Assembly: GCA_030765055.1 (NCBI GenBank)
Contig: JAUKNK010000326.1
Span: 62,001 to 126,000, forward strand
From: Mantis religiosa
Taxonomy: Eukaryota; Arthropoda; Insecta; Mantodea; Mantidae
DNA length: 64,000 bases
Direction: 5' to 3'
The notes beneath the pieces were generated by a model. The model saw only the letters and a program-made list of their open reading frames with translations, searched no databases and was not told where the DNA came from. The translations under genes and the position numbers were made by a program. The stretch's first letter is position 1. Every line of letters begins with the position of its first letter. This document shows positions 11,445 through 23,465 of the stretch, piece by piece.

Positions 11445-12290
11445 TCGTATGTATCCTTCATTCCTACGGCATGAAATAAAGGTATTGAAGGTAGTAAATT
11501 GTCATTATGAAGCAACAATGCCTTCAAGCTGTATTTAGAAGAGTCAATAAAGAGGCGCCTATCTTCGACACAATGCTGTATACCCAATTCTTTCATTAAA
11601 CCATTAACGTTAACACAGAAACGCATTATGTCTTTCGTTGTGAAATACTGTGAAAACTGTTTATGTCGAGATCTGTAAAATGTTATTTTAGTCTCTTTTG
11701 CCAGGAATGTCCACTCCTGTAGCCTGGAACCCAGTAGTTTTGACTCCTTTTTACCTAGTTTCAAGTCACAAATAAGATCACTTAGTTATTCTTGAGAAAA
11801 AATGTCTTTCTTCATTTCCTTCACATTGATATGTAGGGTCTTGGGATATTAAGGGTTGACTGTCATCTACATCATGATTTGAACTTGATCCATCATATTC
11901 TTCAACCCATGCCTTCGGAGGAGCAGGCACCGGAATATCTTCACTATGAGGAACTGGTCTTATTGCTATTGGGACACTTGGACATTTGACACTTGATTTA
12001 TTTTTTAGACACCCCTGTAATACTTGTATTACAAAAATAGCAGTCATTTAAATGGTTTGATTGGTCTCTCCACACCATAGGCACAGCAAACAGCATAGAT
12101 TTGCGTTTATTGTGTAGCCATTGATTACGAACACTTTTGCACGATATGCAACAAACATGGGGAGAAAAATCCTTATCTTGATCACCAAGGGCACAACCCA
12201 AGTATAATGGATATGCTGTTTTAGTAATATTTGTGTTTGTTTTTTTCGTTGTGATTTTGGGGTGAACTGTCCACACGCTTATCAAAAGTT
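11445..12290 (-). pseudogene. Remnant of a Cys-rich multicopy arthropod gene family
   Basis: Three minus-strand frames lie end to end. About 12285-12000 has CCISC, a KRKSMLFAVPMVWRD segment and CYFC, which look like zinc-binding pairs. About 11990-11778 has IRPVPHSEDIPVP. About 11764-11445 has ELLGSRL-like, FYRSRHKQF and DRRLFIDSSKYSLKALLLHN segments. The order and motifs are those of a large family of uncharacterised arthropod proteins that I recall from annotated insect genomes, often multicopy. Its function is unknown, and a transposon link is suspected, not shown. This copy has at least two frame changes and is cut off after the HAVGMKDTYD region, where array block D sequence takes over, so it is a pseudogene. 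The true upstream limit was not located. Confidence 0.65.
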
Positions 12291-13190
12291 ATTTGGAACA
12301 TTAGTACATTTCCTATGCCTTCTCTTATTCATATCTGTAACCTTTCATTAGTACCGCAAATAAACTACACTACACTTTCACAGCTGAAAATTAACTGAGA
12401 GAAAAATCCAAAACAAATGCAAATCAGACCACCCAGTGGAGCACTCAAGCTAACACATCTGTTTATTTACTCAGGAGGAGAGGAGCATGATGAAAGGGGG
12501 TTATGTGTGAACCTAAGGACTCAAGATAGGAATATTTTTCATTAGAGAAAACAAAATAAGATGTATTTAGGTCTTCATGATAAGTTATGAAATCCTGCAT
12601 CAGTAGTTTATGTCAACTTAGTTTATTTTGAGTTGGGCACACCCATGTAAATACGATTTTTATAGTTGACCCTAAAATTAATTTTACTGATAAATTTTAC
12701 ATGATGCAAAATTTGTTCTAGTCATTTCGAATAGTATTCACATACTTTACAGGTATAAAAATATTATTTAATAATAGAATGACTTATTTTAAATTAGGTC
12801 AATATGATTTGGTATCATACCTCATTTCTGTAATTTTATATAAAAGAATAAGAATATCTCAAAAACGTTACGTGATACAGTATTTTCAGAGGCATTTTTG
12901 GAATCAGCGAGTCATTTTGCATAAGAGTTAGGCTATTTTGTTTCGGGTACAAAAAACGTGTTCCCTAGTGTAATTATTTATTGAAACCATCATTTAAGAT
13001 ATAGATATTACATAAGTTTGCTGTTTTGTAGCTCTGTATCTGTTGCTATGACGGTGATCGTCTGCATTAGTTGCTGCAGTGCTGCCCTCATGTTGTTGTG
13101 ATGTCAACACGTACGAGTTCCGCCAAATGGTCACTCCTACGAATTTCAATGTTAATAATTACGTTACAGTGATATATTAGTAAGGGTTAA
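12290..13190. other. Unassigned insert sequence between block D and block J
   Basis: These 0.9 kb contain no conserved frame and no homology to the array that I can see. They probably belong to the same insertion as the gene remnant (upstream region or flank). A GC-richer patch at about 13035-13130 has nothing recognisable. Confidence 0.4.
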
Positions 13191-13690
13191 TAGATGATAT
13201 TATTGACGATATGAGTTCTTGTTTTTGAGGCGAGTTATTTACATTCGGATAGAGAGACAGACTGCGTGTCTTAAATCACTAAGTCATAACATTTATTTAC
13301 CTAAGTTTTATTTTCCTGTGATATACAACGCTGCCTGGTGGACTATACCGGAACTATAAACACACAAATTGTATGAGCCTGCATGACTCACAACCAATAT
13401 TTCGAATAAATAAAAAACAGTCGCTACATAAACTACTATCTTCCAAGAATACAATCATACCAACCTGCGGAAATTATCCTCTACATTAACAAAGACGTGA
13501 GAATACATTTTGACTTCCTGTAAAGAGTTTCTAACGATATTATCAAAATACCATATGTCTGATATATCTACTTGATTCAAAATGTATCTCTTGGATATTC
13601 TGGTAAGGAACTAAAAGTCCTAACTGTTCTGAACGACCTCTATAATATTTGCCAGTTGCTAGGTCACGACTTATATACAACATCTTAGTA
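13190..13690 (+). repeat. Array block J, copy 1
   Basis: This is homologous to 21000-21520, 30770-31270 and 33830-34205. It has ATGAGTTCTTG, AGAGAGACAGACTGCGTGTC, TACAACGCTG(C/T)CTGG and GAACTATAAACACACAAA. It has no coding capacity. Confidence 0.85.
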
Positions 13691-14390
13691 TTCAATGTAG
13701 AATATGTTAAAACATTAAATTATACCAATTAGTTCATCTCATTATCGAATTCGAAACATTGTCCATCAATTTTGTATTCTTTAAAATCCTAAGCTTCGTG
13801 CTCCTCTTACTCGTAATTCAAGGGAATAGCAACATACTTGAAAGACGGGATATAGCGAGTCGCTTGTTAACTAACATTTCGGTCTACTATATCCCTCTTG
13901 CATATACAACGAAATATGTAATTAAACTGTTTGTATAAATGTTTACATAAACCTGTAGCAAATACAGAAGTAAGGATTAATAGAAGACTGAGTTAAGAAA
14001 GTTGTGTGAGTGTAATACATCAACCTAACCTCGTAAATATATATTATATAGGACACCACGTCATTAAAGTTATCTGCGTTGTATAGTGCAACAAATGCTT
14101 TGATTGACAAAGAATGGAATAATGAATGCTCTGACGAGCCTCTCCTTGCTATCCATAGATGGCTCTGTAAGCTATATATTATCTTGCAGTATGATATCTC
14201 TAATTAAATACAATGTGTTATAGCAGATTATAATTGTGTTGACGAGCTATTGCTTATAATTAGTTGATTCTTCCGGATTAGGAGGGAAAAGTATCTAGTG
14301 CATATATTTAAGCAATAGCAACCGAACAAATATTTATTTTTGGGAGGGGATGTATCCTAAACTTCGTATATCCTTGAGCATTTCAACATC
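13690..14390 (+). repeat. Array block C (core), copy 3
   Basis: The core motif is ATCCATAGATGGCTCTGTAAG at about 14148. The micro-ORF frame is open from 13711 to 13938 but has no ATG; it keeps LSFVLLLLVI and the YVIKLFV end. Confidence 0.85.
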
Positions 14391-14409
14391 GTACTACCTC
14401 TGGACCTCG
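14390..14409 (+). mobile_element. Minimal LINE 3-prime scrap (about 18 bases) at the D/E/H junction site
   Basis: ACTACCTCTGGACCTC interrupts the unit exactly where other copies read straight from CTTTGAACTTC into a TTTTCATAGGTGCATTGCC-type sequence. The same string is the last part of the LINE family 2 fragment that ends at 6690. It looks like an insertion truncated to its terminal bases, but a chance match cannot be excluded at this length. Confidence 0.5.
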
Positions 14410-15180
14410 TAATTTACAGGTGAATTGCACATAACAAGCCAACATAATTTATATTTTGATATTAAATCCAAAAGCATCTGAAGTATCATATTGAAAAGCG
14501 CACCATGTACAAAGAGATAAAACAAATGAGTAACCATTCCAAAACTAAATTTATAATCGAGGTTTTCCTTATTTAGAAGTTTTGAGCGTGATATCTGTTA
14601 CAATGTTACTAACACAATCTTCGTTTCGCTTGTGAAAAACCTTGTTTTGGTAGAGTCTATAGTAAAACCCATACGTGGCGTAAGGCGTTACGGTGTGACG
14701 TAGGTCGTAGTTTGCTTCTTCCCACCAGTCCGTAGAGCAGAGATCGGGCCAGATGGCTCTGTACTTCTCGATGAGAGTTTGAAGTAAATCTCGTAGGGCT
14801 TGGTATTTGGTAGCCAAAACTGCATTTTGAAGTCGTCAATGGTTAATACATATCTTAGTCTTCAGTGTGCTAGGTTCCCAATGCCTAGAATCCATTTCAG
14901 GTAACGACCTTCGATTTTGTCTATTGTTATCAGGTCACTGGTGGCTACAGAGCTCTTAAACCACCTTATAGAAATCATTTCATGGCGCTGTGAGGCCTGT
15001 GTACCCATGACCGATCACCTCACCCTATTTTAGCCACTGAGAACCATCACTGTCATTGTGGAAGTGATAGTCAGATTTTGTGCTTCTGCAAAGCTGTGTC
15101 CTGAGGCCAACACTGCCTGCTATTTCTCACTCTTATTGCAATCCCGATCATGTGCGCCGCATTGGTAATAATATACTTCA
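14410..15180 (+). repeat. Array block E, copy 1
   Basis: This is collinear with 58640-59440 and, in part, with 22190-22790 and 31960-32500. It is GC-richer than its surroundings, with GAGATCGGGCCAGATGGCTC near 14740. It carries the minus-strand open frame at 14569-14817. Confidence 0.8.
14569..14817 (-). pseudogene. Minus-strand open frame conserved in block E (82 codons)
   Basis: Predicted features are KYQALRD at residues 4-10, an EKYRAIWPDLCSTD stretch at about 17-30, and NEDCVSNIVTDITLKT near the end. The same frame and length occur at 58800-59048 with no indel. Frameshifted but readable matches lie near 22330-22560 and 32110-32340. Upstream on the minus strand, the fragment KIEGRYLKWILGIG (about 14905) recalls the C-terminal region of some insect LINE reverse transcriptases. 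I suspect an old transposon-derived piece rather than a host exon. The protein family is not recognised. Confidence 0.35.
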
Positions 15181-16090
15181 TTAGGTTTAACTTTTATACA
15201 ATTCTGACAGTTTGAGAATAAACCATTGAATTACAAGTAACTTTTGGACCCAAGTGTGTGTCAGAAATAATCCAGAAAACAATAACAGTTTTAGAAATGA
15301 ACGTTTATCACAAAACGTAATTAACGATTTCTTAAAACAGGAATCTCGTTTATGTTCAGTGTTTAACACTTATATGAGCCATATTGTTAGAAAATTAAAA
15401 GACATACCAGCAGGAATAAATATAAATATAATGATGCATTAAATATGCCATTCCTTGCATATTACTTAATAATACAAGGCAGAGAGGACAATCTACAAAG
15501 AAGTGTGAACAGGTTAGAGAAACTGATCTGCAATTATGGTTTAAATATAACAACAGAAAGGCAAAAGATCATGGCATTTATTGGAAAACGAAGTAAGAAG
15601 TGGAAGACAGTCTTAAACAATAAAGTCTTGCAATAGTGGAGAAAATTTAATTACGTGATATGTAATGTAACTTTTAAAACGAGTAATGAAGAGATAAGTA
15701 ATAAAATGAGCAAATTAGAACATAGGCTTTCAATAATAGCTCCAACCTCGCAAAGAAGAACCCCGAAACGTTAAAACTGCTGACGTTCTACTGTAAGACC
15801 AGGAGACAAAAGAATGGAGCCAAATAAATGCGAGACAACTGAAGTATCTCCGAGCAGTGAAACGATTTAAGAAAAACATAATTTTAGAAATGAAGAAGTA
15901 AGGAATTAAATATATATTCGTTAATAGAAAATATACAAATAAATGGAAAAGCCATTTGTAAAACCTGATAACTGCCGTAATCCATTAGTCACAGAAACAT
16001 AAGCATCTGGTGATACAACTATAGGAAGACGAGGCCGAACAGAAGTATTGTCCTAAACCATGGAGAGTTGACGATATCTGTAGAAAGTGA
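15180..16090 (+). pseudogene. RTE-like non-LTR retrotransposon, 3-prime part of reverse transcriptase, copy 1
   Basis: Broken plus-strand frames match the C-terminal half of a LINE reverse transcriptase. SVFNTYMSHIVRKLKDIPAG lies at about 15355-15415. A segment at about 15430-15475 is where the catalytic F/YxDD should be; here it reads AYYLI, so the aspartates are lost. SREDNLQ-like and LNI-TERQKIMAF segments lie at 15480-15580. A basic tail with GRRGRT lies at about 16025-16050, the position of the GRPRKRW-type end. Many stops and frameshifts are present. The collinear copy at 59440-60320 keeps the DD pair. Both copies sit between blocks E and F, so the insertion predates duplication of the unit. 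Confidence 0.7.
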
Positions 16091-17560
16091 TATGTTACAC
16101 ATTTACAATGTAATTTACTACTATACAAAATCCTTATCCAACTGTGAGGTTTAGTTATTCTATATTTATATCTCTTACGATTTACCAGGAACAGAAAACA
16201 TGTTCACAACAAAGAGAACTTGTAGCAACACTCCGTTAAATTATATAAAATGTATAGTATTTTATTAGAAATATTCTAACCATTTATAAACAATTAAATT
16301 TATATGAACCTTTACCATTAAACGATAGTTTGGAGTGATTGTGTACAAAGTACTCCGTGTCATATACTTATAAGATGCCAAACTGAAATATAAAATTTAA
16401 CCACTTTGCTTTAGAATTACTTTCTTCACAAACACACACAGACTTTGTTCCTTTTTGGCATCTCAAAACGTGTATTTACACTGAACTCCCTCATTTGCTC
16501 TAAGTATGCAACACAAAGAAAACGTTAGAACAGCAGATTAGATTACATTCATTTACTTATACATTTATATGTACTGTTTGACTTTAATTCACAAATGTTC
16601 CAAACGCTTCGAGGGCATTCAGCTGTTTACCTCCGGAAATACTCGGCTACGGAATAATTAAGGATATTAATATATGATTTTAATACATGGAAAATCTTAC
16701 AGTTTTGTAATTTTTTGGACAATATTTGTCACAATCACTTTATAAATAATCCAGAAGTCTTGTTACACTAGAGAAGCGCAAAACCTTCCTTAGAAATCCG
16801 CAAAGTGATTTGTATATACGATTCAGAACTAAAACTACCAACGCAGTTTCATTGTATTATTGCGAATGTTTCACTATTCTGACATTATATTAATAAAATT
16901 GTTACAAGAATTATAATAACAACGTCAACAAAGCCTTTCAAACCAAGGACTCCTCACCCAGGAGAGCATCTTCTCTTACATTACCGATTTCAATATTTAT
17001 TTACAACTTTAATGTTTTCTATTTATAGAGAAAAAGGCAGGCGTACTTGCAGTAGTCATGGAAACATTTTTAGTTAGTTTTACAAGATCTACAACGTCCT
17101 GTAGTACATTTTCTGGTTTTATTCATAGCAAAATTATAAAGAAAGGGCTCGTGTGCCTGAGGTCGTAATCGAGTTCCTGAGTATATAAAAGATAGACGTT
17201 ATATACAACCAGTGCTGTAAAAGGATATAGTTATCCCACCTCCAGAAAATATTCTTTACTCAAAGAAGTTGACCTTTTTGTGTAAAATACATCTAATAAT
17301 TTGACAAAAATACAATATACTAAATGTATTTGAATGAATAGAGAAATATATTGTAGAATTATCTGACAAACGACTGTCAAGATTCGTTCATTGAGTTGGA
17401 CCTCCGAAACATTTAACATAACTAGTAGAGCTAATATATAAACAAAGTGTTACAGCACAAAGAATGCAGATATATATCTAAAATAAAATAACAATTATAA
17501 TAACGATTTACGAGATACTCTTTACCTCTGATTTCTATTTAATAATGACTTCACATCCTT
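16090..17560 (+). repeat. Array block F, copy 2 (full)
   Basis: This is collinear with 60320-61850 throughout and with parts of copies 1 and 3. Landmarks are GTGAGGTTTA near 16142, ACCCAGGAGAGCATCTTCTC near 16957, and TCTACAACGTCCT near 17088. No conserved frame was found. Confidence 0.8.
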
Positions 17561-18100
17561 ACAATCCTTACTGCCATAGTTGTATTACTTGTAATCTCGT
17601 GGGAATAACATGGAATGTGGACGAACCACCCGCTTATTAAATACTCAACTACCACTTTAGTCTCCTGTATACTTCTTTTACATGTACTTTAAACTATCTT
17701 GTAAGCATTTAACTTAAACTTGAAAAAATATAGAATAAGGGTTTGTGAAGGAATAGACTGAGTGATCAGCAATATTGTAATAAAGTAACACACATTTGTG
17801 ACAATAAATACATAGGATGTCTTCTGGCTCTATTAATTACTCATACAATGGACTTGCTGGGATCCACAAACAATGCAAAGTTAAATATTCTAATTACCGT
17901 ACTTTGCTCCCAACAGACGGTTCTCTATCTATTCTGTTACCCTTGAAAAACTTAGAGACATTTAACTGGTTTTATAACAAAATGTAACTATGCTGCTTAC
18001 ACATTGCTTAAATTTGATTACTGTGGCACTACATTTATGAAAGTTAATAAAGAGTTTTAATAACAAAAATCATGAAAATACTTCAAAGTAAAGCATTCTT
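17560..18100 (+). repeat. Array block K1 (diverged core), copy 2
   Basis: This matches 4905-5345. The start, GTATTACTTGTAATCTCGTGG, and the core CCAACAGACGGTTCTC at about 17911 show its relation to block C. Confidence 0.7.
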
Positions 18101-18405
18101 TCGAAAACATTTTGTCTTGGGCCTTTGAAAAATGTCTCTTAGATCGTTAATGTCATAATGTACATTCCCCAGTATTAATATCTCGTCTGTTTTTGACACT
18201 AACATTATAGAGATTGTCAGTCACGTGATCAAGTGTTGCCTAAATCGATTTTTGAATACATGCAAAGTGATAGCTACAAAGTCGAGTATCTTCCAAGTAT
18301 GTAAGTATATGATCTATAAGATATATTCTTTACGTGGCAGTTTATTTTTATTTTGTAAAATATATAACAGGGCCTCAAAATACCATTTGTTTACTACATT
18401 TGCAT
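18100..18405 (+). repeat. Array block G, copy 2
   Basis: It shares TAATATCTCGTCTGTTTTTG and CAAAGTCGAGTATCTTCCAAG with the copy at 5345-5690. Confidence 0.7.
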
Positions 18406-19200
18406 AACCAACAAATTGTATTCTCGAAATCTGTAGCAACGGTTTCACTGAATGGCTTATGTATTATTTCCTATAAATTCTAAATAATAAAAACAAAATC
18501 TGATTACAGAAAGAAACAGACATTGTTAAAATGCATAATTTTCTGCAATTGTTATATGACATTAACCTTTTCCGAGATATTTTCAATGTCCTGCTGATTT
18601 TACATCTTAACAGTTCAATGATCCATTCTTGTGTTACATTTAATCTAATAGCAATAACATGAAACATGTAAAGGAGCACATAGCTACCCGCTTCTTAACT
18701 ATTTAACTATCACTTCAGTCACCTGCATCCCTCATGTGGATTCAACGAAATATATAAAAATATTATTGTAAAACTTTATCTTAAACCTGAAGCAAATGCA
18801 AGAATAGGTCTCTGTAGAAGAGTGGGAAGAAAAATTAGTGTAAGTAATACACTGACCTATTCTTGTAAACATTTATTCCATCGGAGACGTTCTTTTGGTT
18901 ATCTTAATTTTCCACACAAATGATTATGTGAACAAAAGAATTTTTCACCAATTGCACTCTACTGTCCACAGATGGCACCACATGTAATATGTTATCGTAG
19001 AGGAAGAGATTTGTCCTCAGTTATGATGTTTCATAATAAGCTTTAATTAAGTTGTTCATAGTTATTTTAGGTTTGACTTATTTCATTGAGTGAGAATAAA
19101 GAGCACCTGCAGTTTAAGCTGAGAAAATATTATAGGAAAAGGTAATTGTCTGGGAGAAATCAAGTCTGCCAAACTAAGTATATGTTTAAAAGCTTTATTT
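18405..19200 (+). repeat. Array block K2 (diverged core), copy 2
   Basis: The core reads GTCCACAGATGGCACCACATG at about 18962. No LINE is inserted at its end. It runs through AAGCTTTATTTCATTATTAA into block H, which shows the unoccupied junction. Confidence 0.8.
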
Positions 19201-20600
19201 CATTATTAACTTGTCTATACTCTTCCCTGAACTAAAATCAACTTTGCTACTTCCATTAAGTTATAACAACAAATATTTATAAATACCTTTTCTTCACAGA
19301 AATGTCAGCTGAGTCATACTATTTAAGTATATATGACATTTGTTACTGATGTAGATACTAAAGTTGGCAAAAGCATGCTCATCCCAACATTTTAATTTGA
19401 TACAAGTGATTTTAGTAATATAATTATTTTAATTATCTTAACATCTCTCTTGTCGTTTTTCTGTTATTCATGTAATATGTATCGTTATAGTCATGTGTAC
19501 TAAGAGGCACAGTGATGAATGTTTAAATATATGGTCAAACCATTTATACCTTGTGGGTCTGTCATACTTTTTACACGGTCAGTGTATAAGAAAGCAGTAA
19601 GACGAAATCATAGAATTAGGTAAGAATATTGTTCCAACATATCGCTAGATAGTGTCCATTTAGCTGATTTTTGTTGTATTTAGCTGCTGTGTTCCTGCAT
19701 TTAGCATTATTTACAATGACTCCCATCGACTTGTACTATTTGGTAATGTTTTAATGACCGTTCTCGATACGTTGTTTTGTTTTGGTACAAATGTATTCTA
19801 TTCCCTTATCACTTAACGTTTAGTAACCAAACCTAACCAAATAATACCTCCTCCTTGACGTAGACCTAAGTTAGAGTATTTCTCTGCCATCTGTTGAATT
19901 TAGCCATTTTATAATCTATTCTAAACCTTCGGATGCATCCTCTCCAAATTCTCACATATCATTATTTTACTATTCTTTCACCTGCTTGTTGTGTGTTATG
20001 ATTCCAGGGCATTTAGAGTCAGTAATACAGTTTTTTTATGCCCTTCTTCCAAATTTTGATAGACGTTTTATCATATTACAAAGTAGCTTGCAGCTTTCTC
20101 TTATGTATTTTCGAATACTGCTATTAGTATTCTCTCACTTATAAGATGTGTCTAAAGACCACTAACCTATAAACACTTCAACATCAGTAGTTAGAATATC
20201 ATTTAAGGATTGTTTTAAACCTGTTATGAGCAAGGATAAATATATAGAAAGCTAAAGTTAAATAAAACTATGCAAATAGTACATCAAAACAAAGACACGG
20301 TTAGTTGAGGTTAGGTTAGACTTAAAAATTTGTTAACCCTACTCGAGATGTAATCAGATGTAGGAGATAGAATATTTACAAAATATCAATAAACCTCAGT
20401 ATAGTACTGTAACAATTCACAGACTATAGATCATAAGTACTTCAACAACAAAGACTATAGTGACTTTCAAATGTTTGTCCTTTAGGTCTATCAGACAGAT
20501 AATCCGAGTCTTTGTGCTTGGCTAAATTGCATTTCACGCTTCTGCGCAGGAAAATAAATCTTATTTTTTATAATAAATGGGGAGGTACTGACTCAAATGT
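19200..20600 (+). repeat. Array block H, copy 2 (uninterrupted)
   Basis: This is collinear with copy 1. It contains AACCTAACCAAA at about 19829 and its inverted partner GGTTAGGTTAG at 20309-20319. Confidence 0.8.
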
Positions 20601-20995
20601 ATTTAACCTCAAATAACGTTTTCAAAGCACGCCTAATACATAATAAACCATCAGCTACGAAAGACGAGTACTTTACAACATGACAAAATCCAAGATCTAC
20701 ATATGCTTTACTACAATAAACTTGAGGTTCTTATATTTTGTAAAATATCTCTTAACACTTTGATAACTTTGCGATATTTATATTCACATATCATCAAATT
20801 AAGTTCTAATTTTGTAGTAAGATCTGTGAGATCTTTATTTACAAGTATTTCATATTTAAGATTGAAATTCAAAACCCGAAAAATCTTTCTACCAATGTGT
20901 TACATTAACAAGTTATGTTGACATAAATATTTTAAGAGTTTTAAATACAACATTCCCATATAGAACTCAGCGTAAAGGATGTCTACTGTCTTGGA
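20600..20995 (+). repeat. Array block I, copy 2
   Basis: It shares GGTTCTTATATTTTGTAAAA with the other I copies. It leads into block J. Confidence 0.75.
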
Positions 20996-21520
20996 AATTC
21001 TGTATCTACATCTAATTTGAGCATATGAGTTCTTGTTTGTGAGGCGAATTAATTCCAATCAGACAGAGAGACAGACTGCGTGTCTTAAATCACCAAGGAC
21101 ATAACATTTATTTACCTAAGTTTTAATTTCCTATGATCTACAACGCTGTCTAGTGGCATACACCGGAACTATAAACACACAAACTGTTGTGACTGCATGA
21201 CTCACAAACAATATTTCGAATAAATAAAAGACATTCGTTACATAACCAACTATCTTCCAAGAATGCAATCATAACAACCTGCGGAAACTATCCTCTACAT
21301 TAACTAAGTAGGGAAAGTACATTTTTATTTTCTGTAAACCGTTTATAACGATATTATTAAAATTCCAAATGTCTGATATATCTAATTGATTCAATAATAT
21401 ACCGCTTTGATTTTCTGGAGACGAACTAGGACGTTTTAATCGTTCTGAATGTCCTCTATAATATTTGTTAGCTGATATGTCACGACTTACAGACAAAATG
21501 TTGGAATTAAATAAACGAGA
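20995..21520 (+). repeat. Array block J, copy 2
   Basis: It contains AGAGAGACAGACTGCGTGTC at about 21064 and GAACTATAAACACACAAACTG at about 21165. Confidence 0.8.
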
Positions 21521-22190
21521 TTATGATAAAACCTAACATATGTACATTATTTGATTGGATTATCAAATTTGCAGACATTTTTCTGGTTTAAAAAACCTAA
21601 GCTTCGTTCACCTGTTAATCGTCATTCATGGGAACAATAACAAACGAAAGACGGGATATAGCACGCCGAATGTTAAGTAACATTTCAGTCGCCCATATCA
21701 CTCTTGGTTATACAACGAAATATGTAATTAAACTGTTTGTATAAACGTTTGCATAAACTTGTAACAAGTACAACATTATCGCTTTGTAGAAGTCTGGGTT
21801 AAGAAGGCTGTGTGAGTGCAATTCATTAACCTAACCTTGTAAGTATATATGGTATAGAACACCACGTCATTTTAGTTTACGTCGGTTGTGCAGTTCTGGT
21901 TGACAAAGTATTGAATACTGAATCATTTGACCTAACTCTCCTCTCTATCCATAGATGGCTCTTTAAGCGTTATATTATCGCTCAGTGCAAGGTTTCCACC
22001 TAGCCACAACGTTTTATGGCAAATTATAACTATTTTGATAAGTTATATGTTATAACTACTTGGCTTTTGCTGAGTAGGAATCAAAACTATCTGGTGCATA
22101 CACTTAGACAATAGCAACCGAAAATAAATTTGTCTTTGAGAGGGGAAGTGTTCTGAACATAGAATATCTGTGAGCCTTTGAACTTCATTT
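21520..22190 (+). repeat. Array block C (core), copy 4
   Basis: The core is ATCCATAGATGGCTCTTTAAG at about 21946. The micro-ORF frame is broken here by deletions after the VIHG region. Confidence 0.8.
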
Positions 22191-22790
22191 TTCATAGGTG
22201 CATTGCCATTTCTAGTCTTGAATGTGATACTTGCATCAAATTCCAGAAACCCACACAAGTTTTCTGATATTAAGAATCGCGCAATGTGCAAAGAAAATTA
22301 ACAAAGGAAAGCGAATTGTATAATCGAAGCTTTCATTGCTTCGCAGTTTTAAGCTGCTATCGGTCACAGTGATACAAACATAATCTTCGTTTGGCCTGTG
22401 CAAAATCTTGTTTTGACAGAGAGTATGGAGAAATCCATGCGAGGCGTAATATTTTACTACATGACGTAGTTCGCTTTTTTCCACCAGTCCGTGGAGCAGA
22501 GATCGGGCCAGATACCTCTGCACTTCTCGATGAGTACCATGCCATTGCGCTGCGAGGCCTGTATAGCCATAAGGGGCCACTACATCCCATATTAACCACC
22601 CAGCAGCATCATTGTCATTGTGGAAGTCATTGTCATTGGACTTGTGTAAAACGTCTCCTGAGGTCAAAACTGTCAGCTATTTCTTACTCTTCTTATATTC
22701 GATTGGTAGCAGCATACTGCATTACACTTCATTTGCATACCAGGGATATAAGCACTCAAAATGTGTAAACTGGATACCAAACATTTACAA
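22190..22790 (+). repeat. Array block E, copy 2
   Basis: It matches 14410-15180 in order. The minus-strand frame is readable in pieces (HREVQRYLARSLLHGLV is a shifted form of the conserved segment). No LINE follows; block K3 does. Confidence 0.75.
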
Positions 22791-23225
22791 ATTACGGAGC
22801 AATATCCAAAGCTACATATGTATTACAAAGTCCAATTTGTAAGTTACATTTATTCAATGTATCCTCATGTCTTTCTCTGCTACTTCTGTGTAATTCTCTG
22901 TATGTGGTAAATCATTACATGTGTATGGACAAATATTACTAACGAAACATATGGATCCCTATAAAATAGTTAACTAATGCTACCTATTATGTCTATTATT
23001 TCAGAGATATTTAGTTTTGGTTGCAATACTCTAATTACTTTGAACCTTTGAAACGTTAAGATGCATTACTTGTAACATCATGGTAATAACAATGATCTGG
23101 AAAGGCAGGACGTAACAATCCTCTGTTAACTATTACTTCAATCTCCTGTATTCCTCTTGTGTAACAACCTCAAGTGTAATTTAACTTAAACTATTATCTT
23201 AAACTTGAGGCAAATCGAAAAATAG
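22790..23225 (+). repeat. Array block K3 (diverged core), copy 1, left half
   Basis: It matches 32500-32930 and is cut by gypsy 1 at 23225/23226. It starts GTTACATTTATTCAATGTAT and has TTACTTGTAACATCATGG near 23060. Confidence 0.75.
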
Positions 23226-23465
23226 TGTGACTTTGTGGATTCGTGAAATAATAAAACGAGGTTAAGAAATACGAAAACTACACTTTATTCTCCTCGAAAT
23301 ACACTGTTCACCATTACAGCTTCCAGCTAACCTTAAACTGTTTATTTTTCCTAACAACCACATTCAAATGTCAGTCGCTACCGGTCACGATTGGTTCCGA
23401 AGTTTTCCGAATCTCCACCGGCCATCATTTTTCATCGGCTTCGCGAGTCTACCGCCAGGGCGACA
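23226..23465 (-). repeat. Gypsy 1, 3-prime LTR
   Basis: It runs from TGTGACTTTG to GGGCGACA in plus orientation and is 240 bases, the same as its partner at 25719-25958. The purine-rich tract lies immediately to its right. Confidence 0.92.

Larger units (their letters stand above)
9310..11445 (+). repeat. Array block D, copy 2, interrupted by a fold-back SINE
   Basis: This is collinear with copies 1 and 3 but lacks an internal stretch (the equivalent of about 620-1500 of copy 1). It is split at 9775-10428 by the SINE structure. It resumes with TTAAACGTTCTCTCTAAGCACC and ends near 11445, where a gene remnant joins. Confidence 0.75.
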
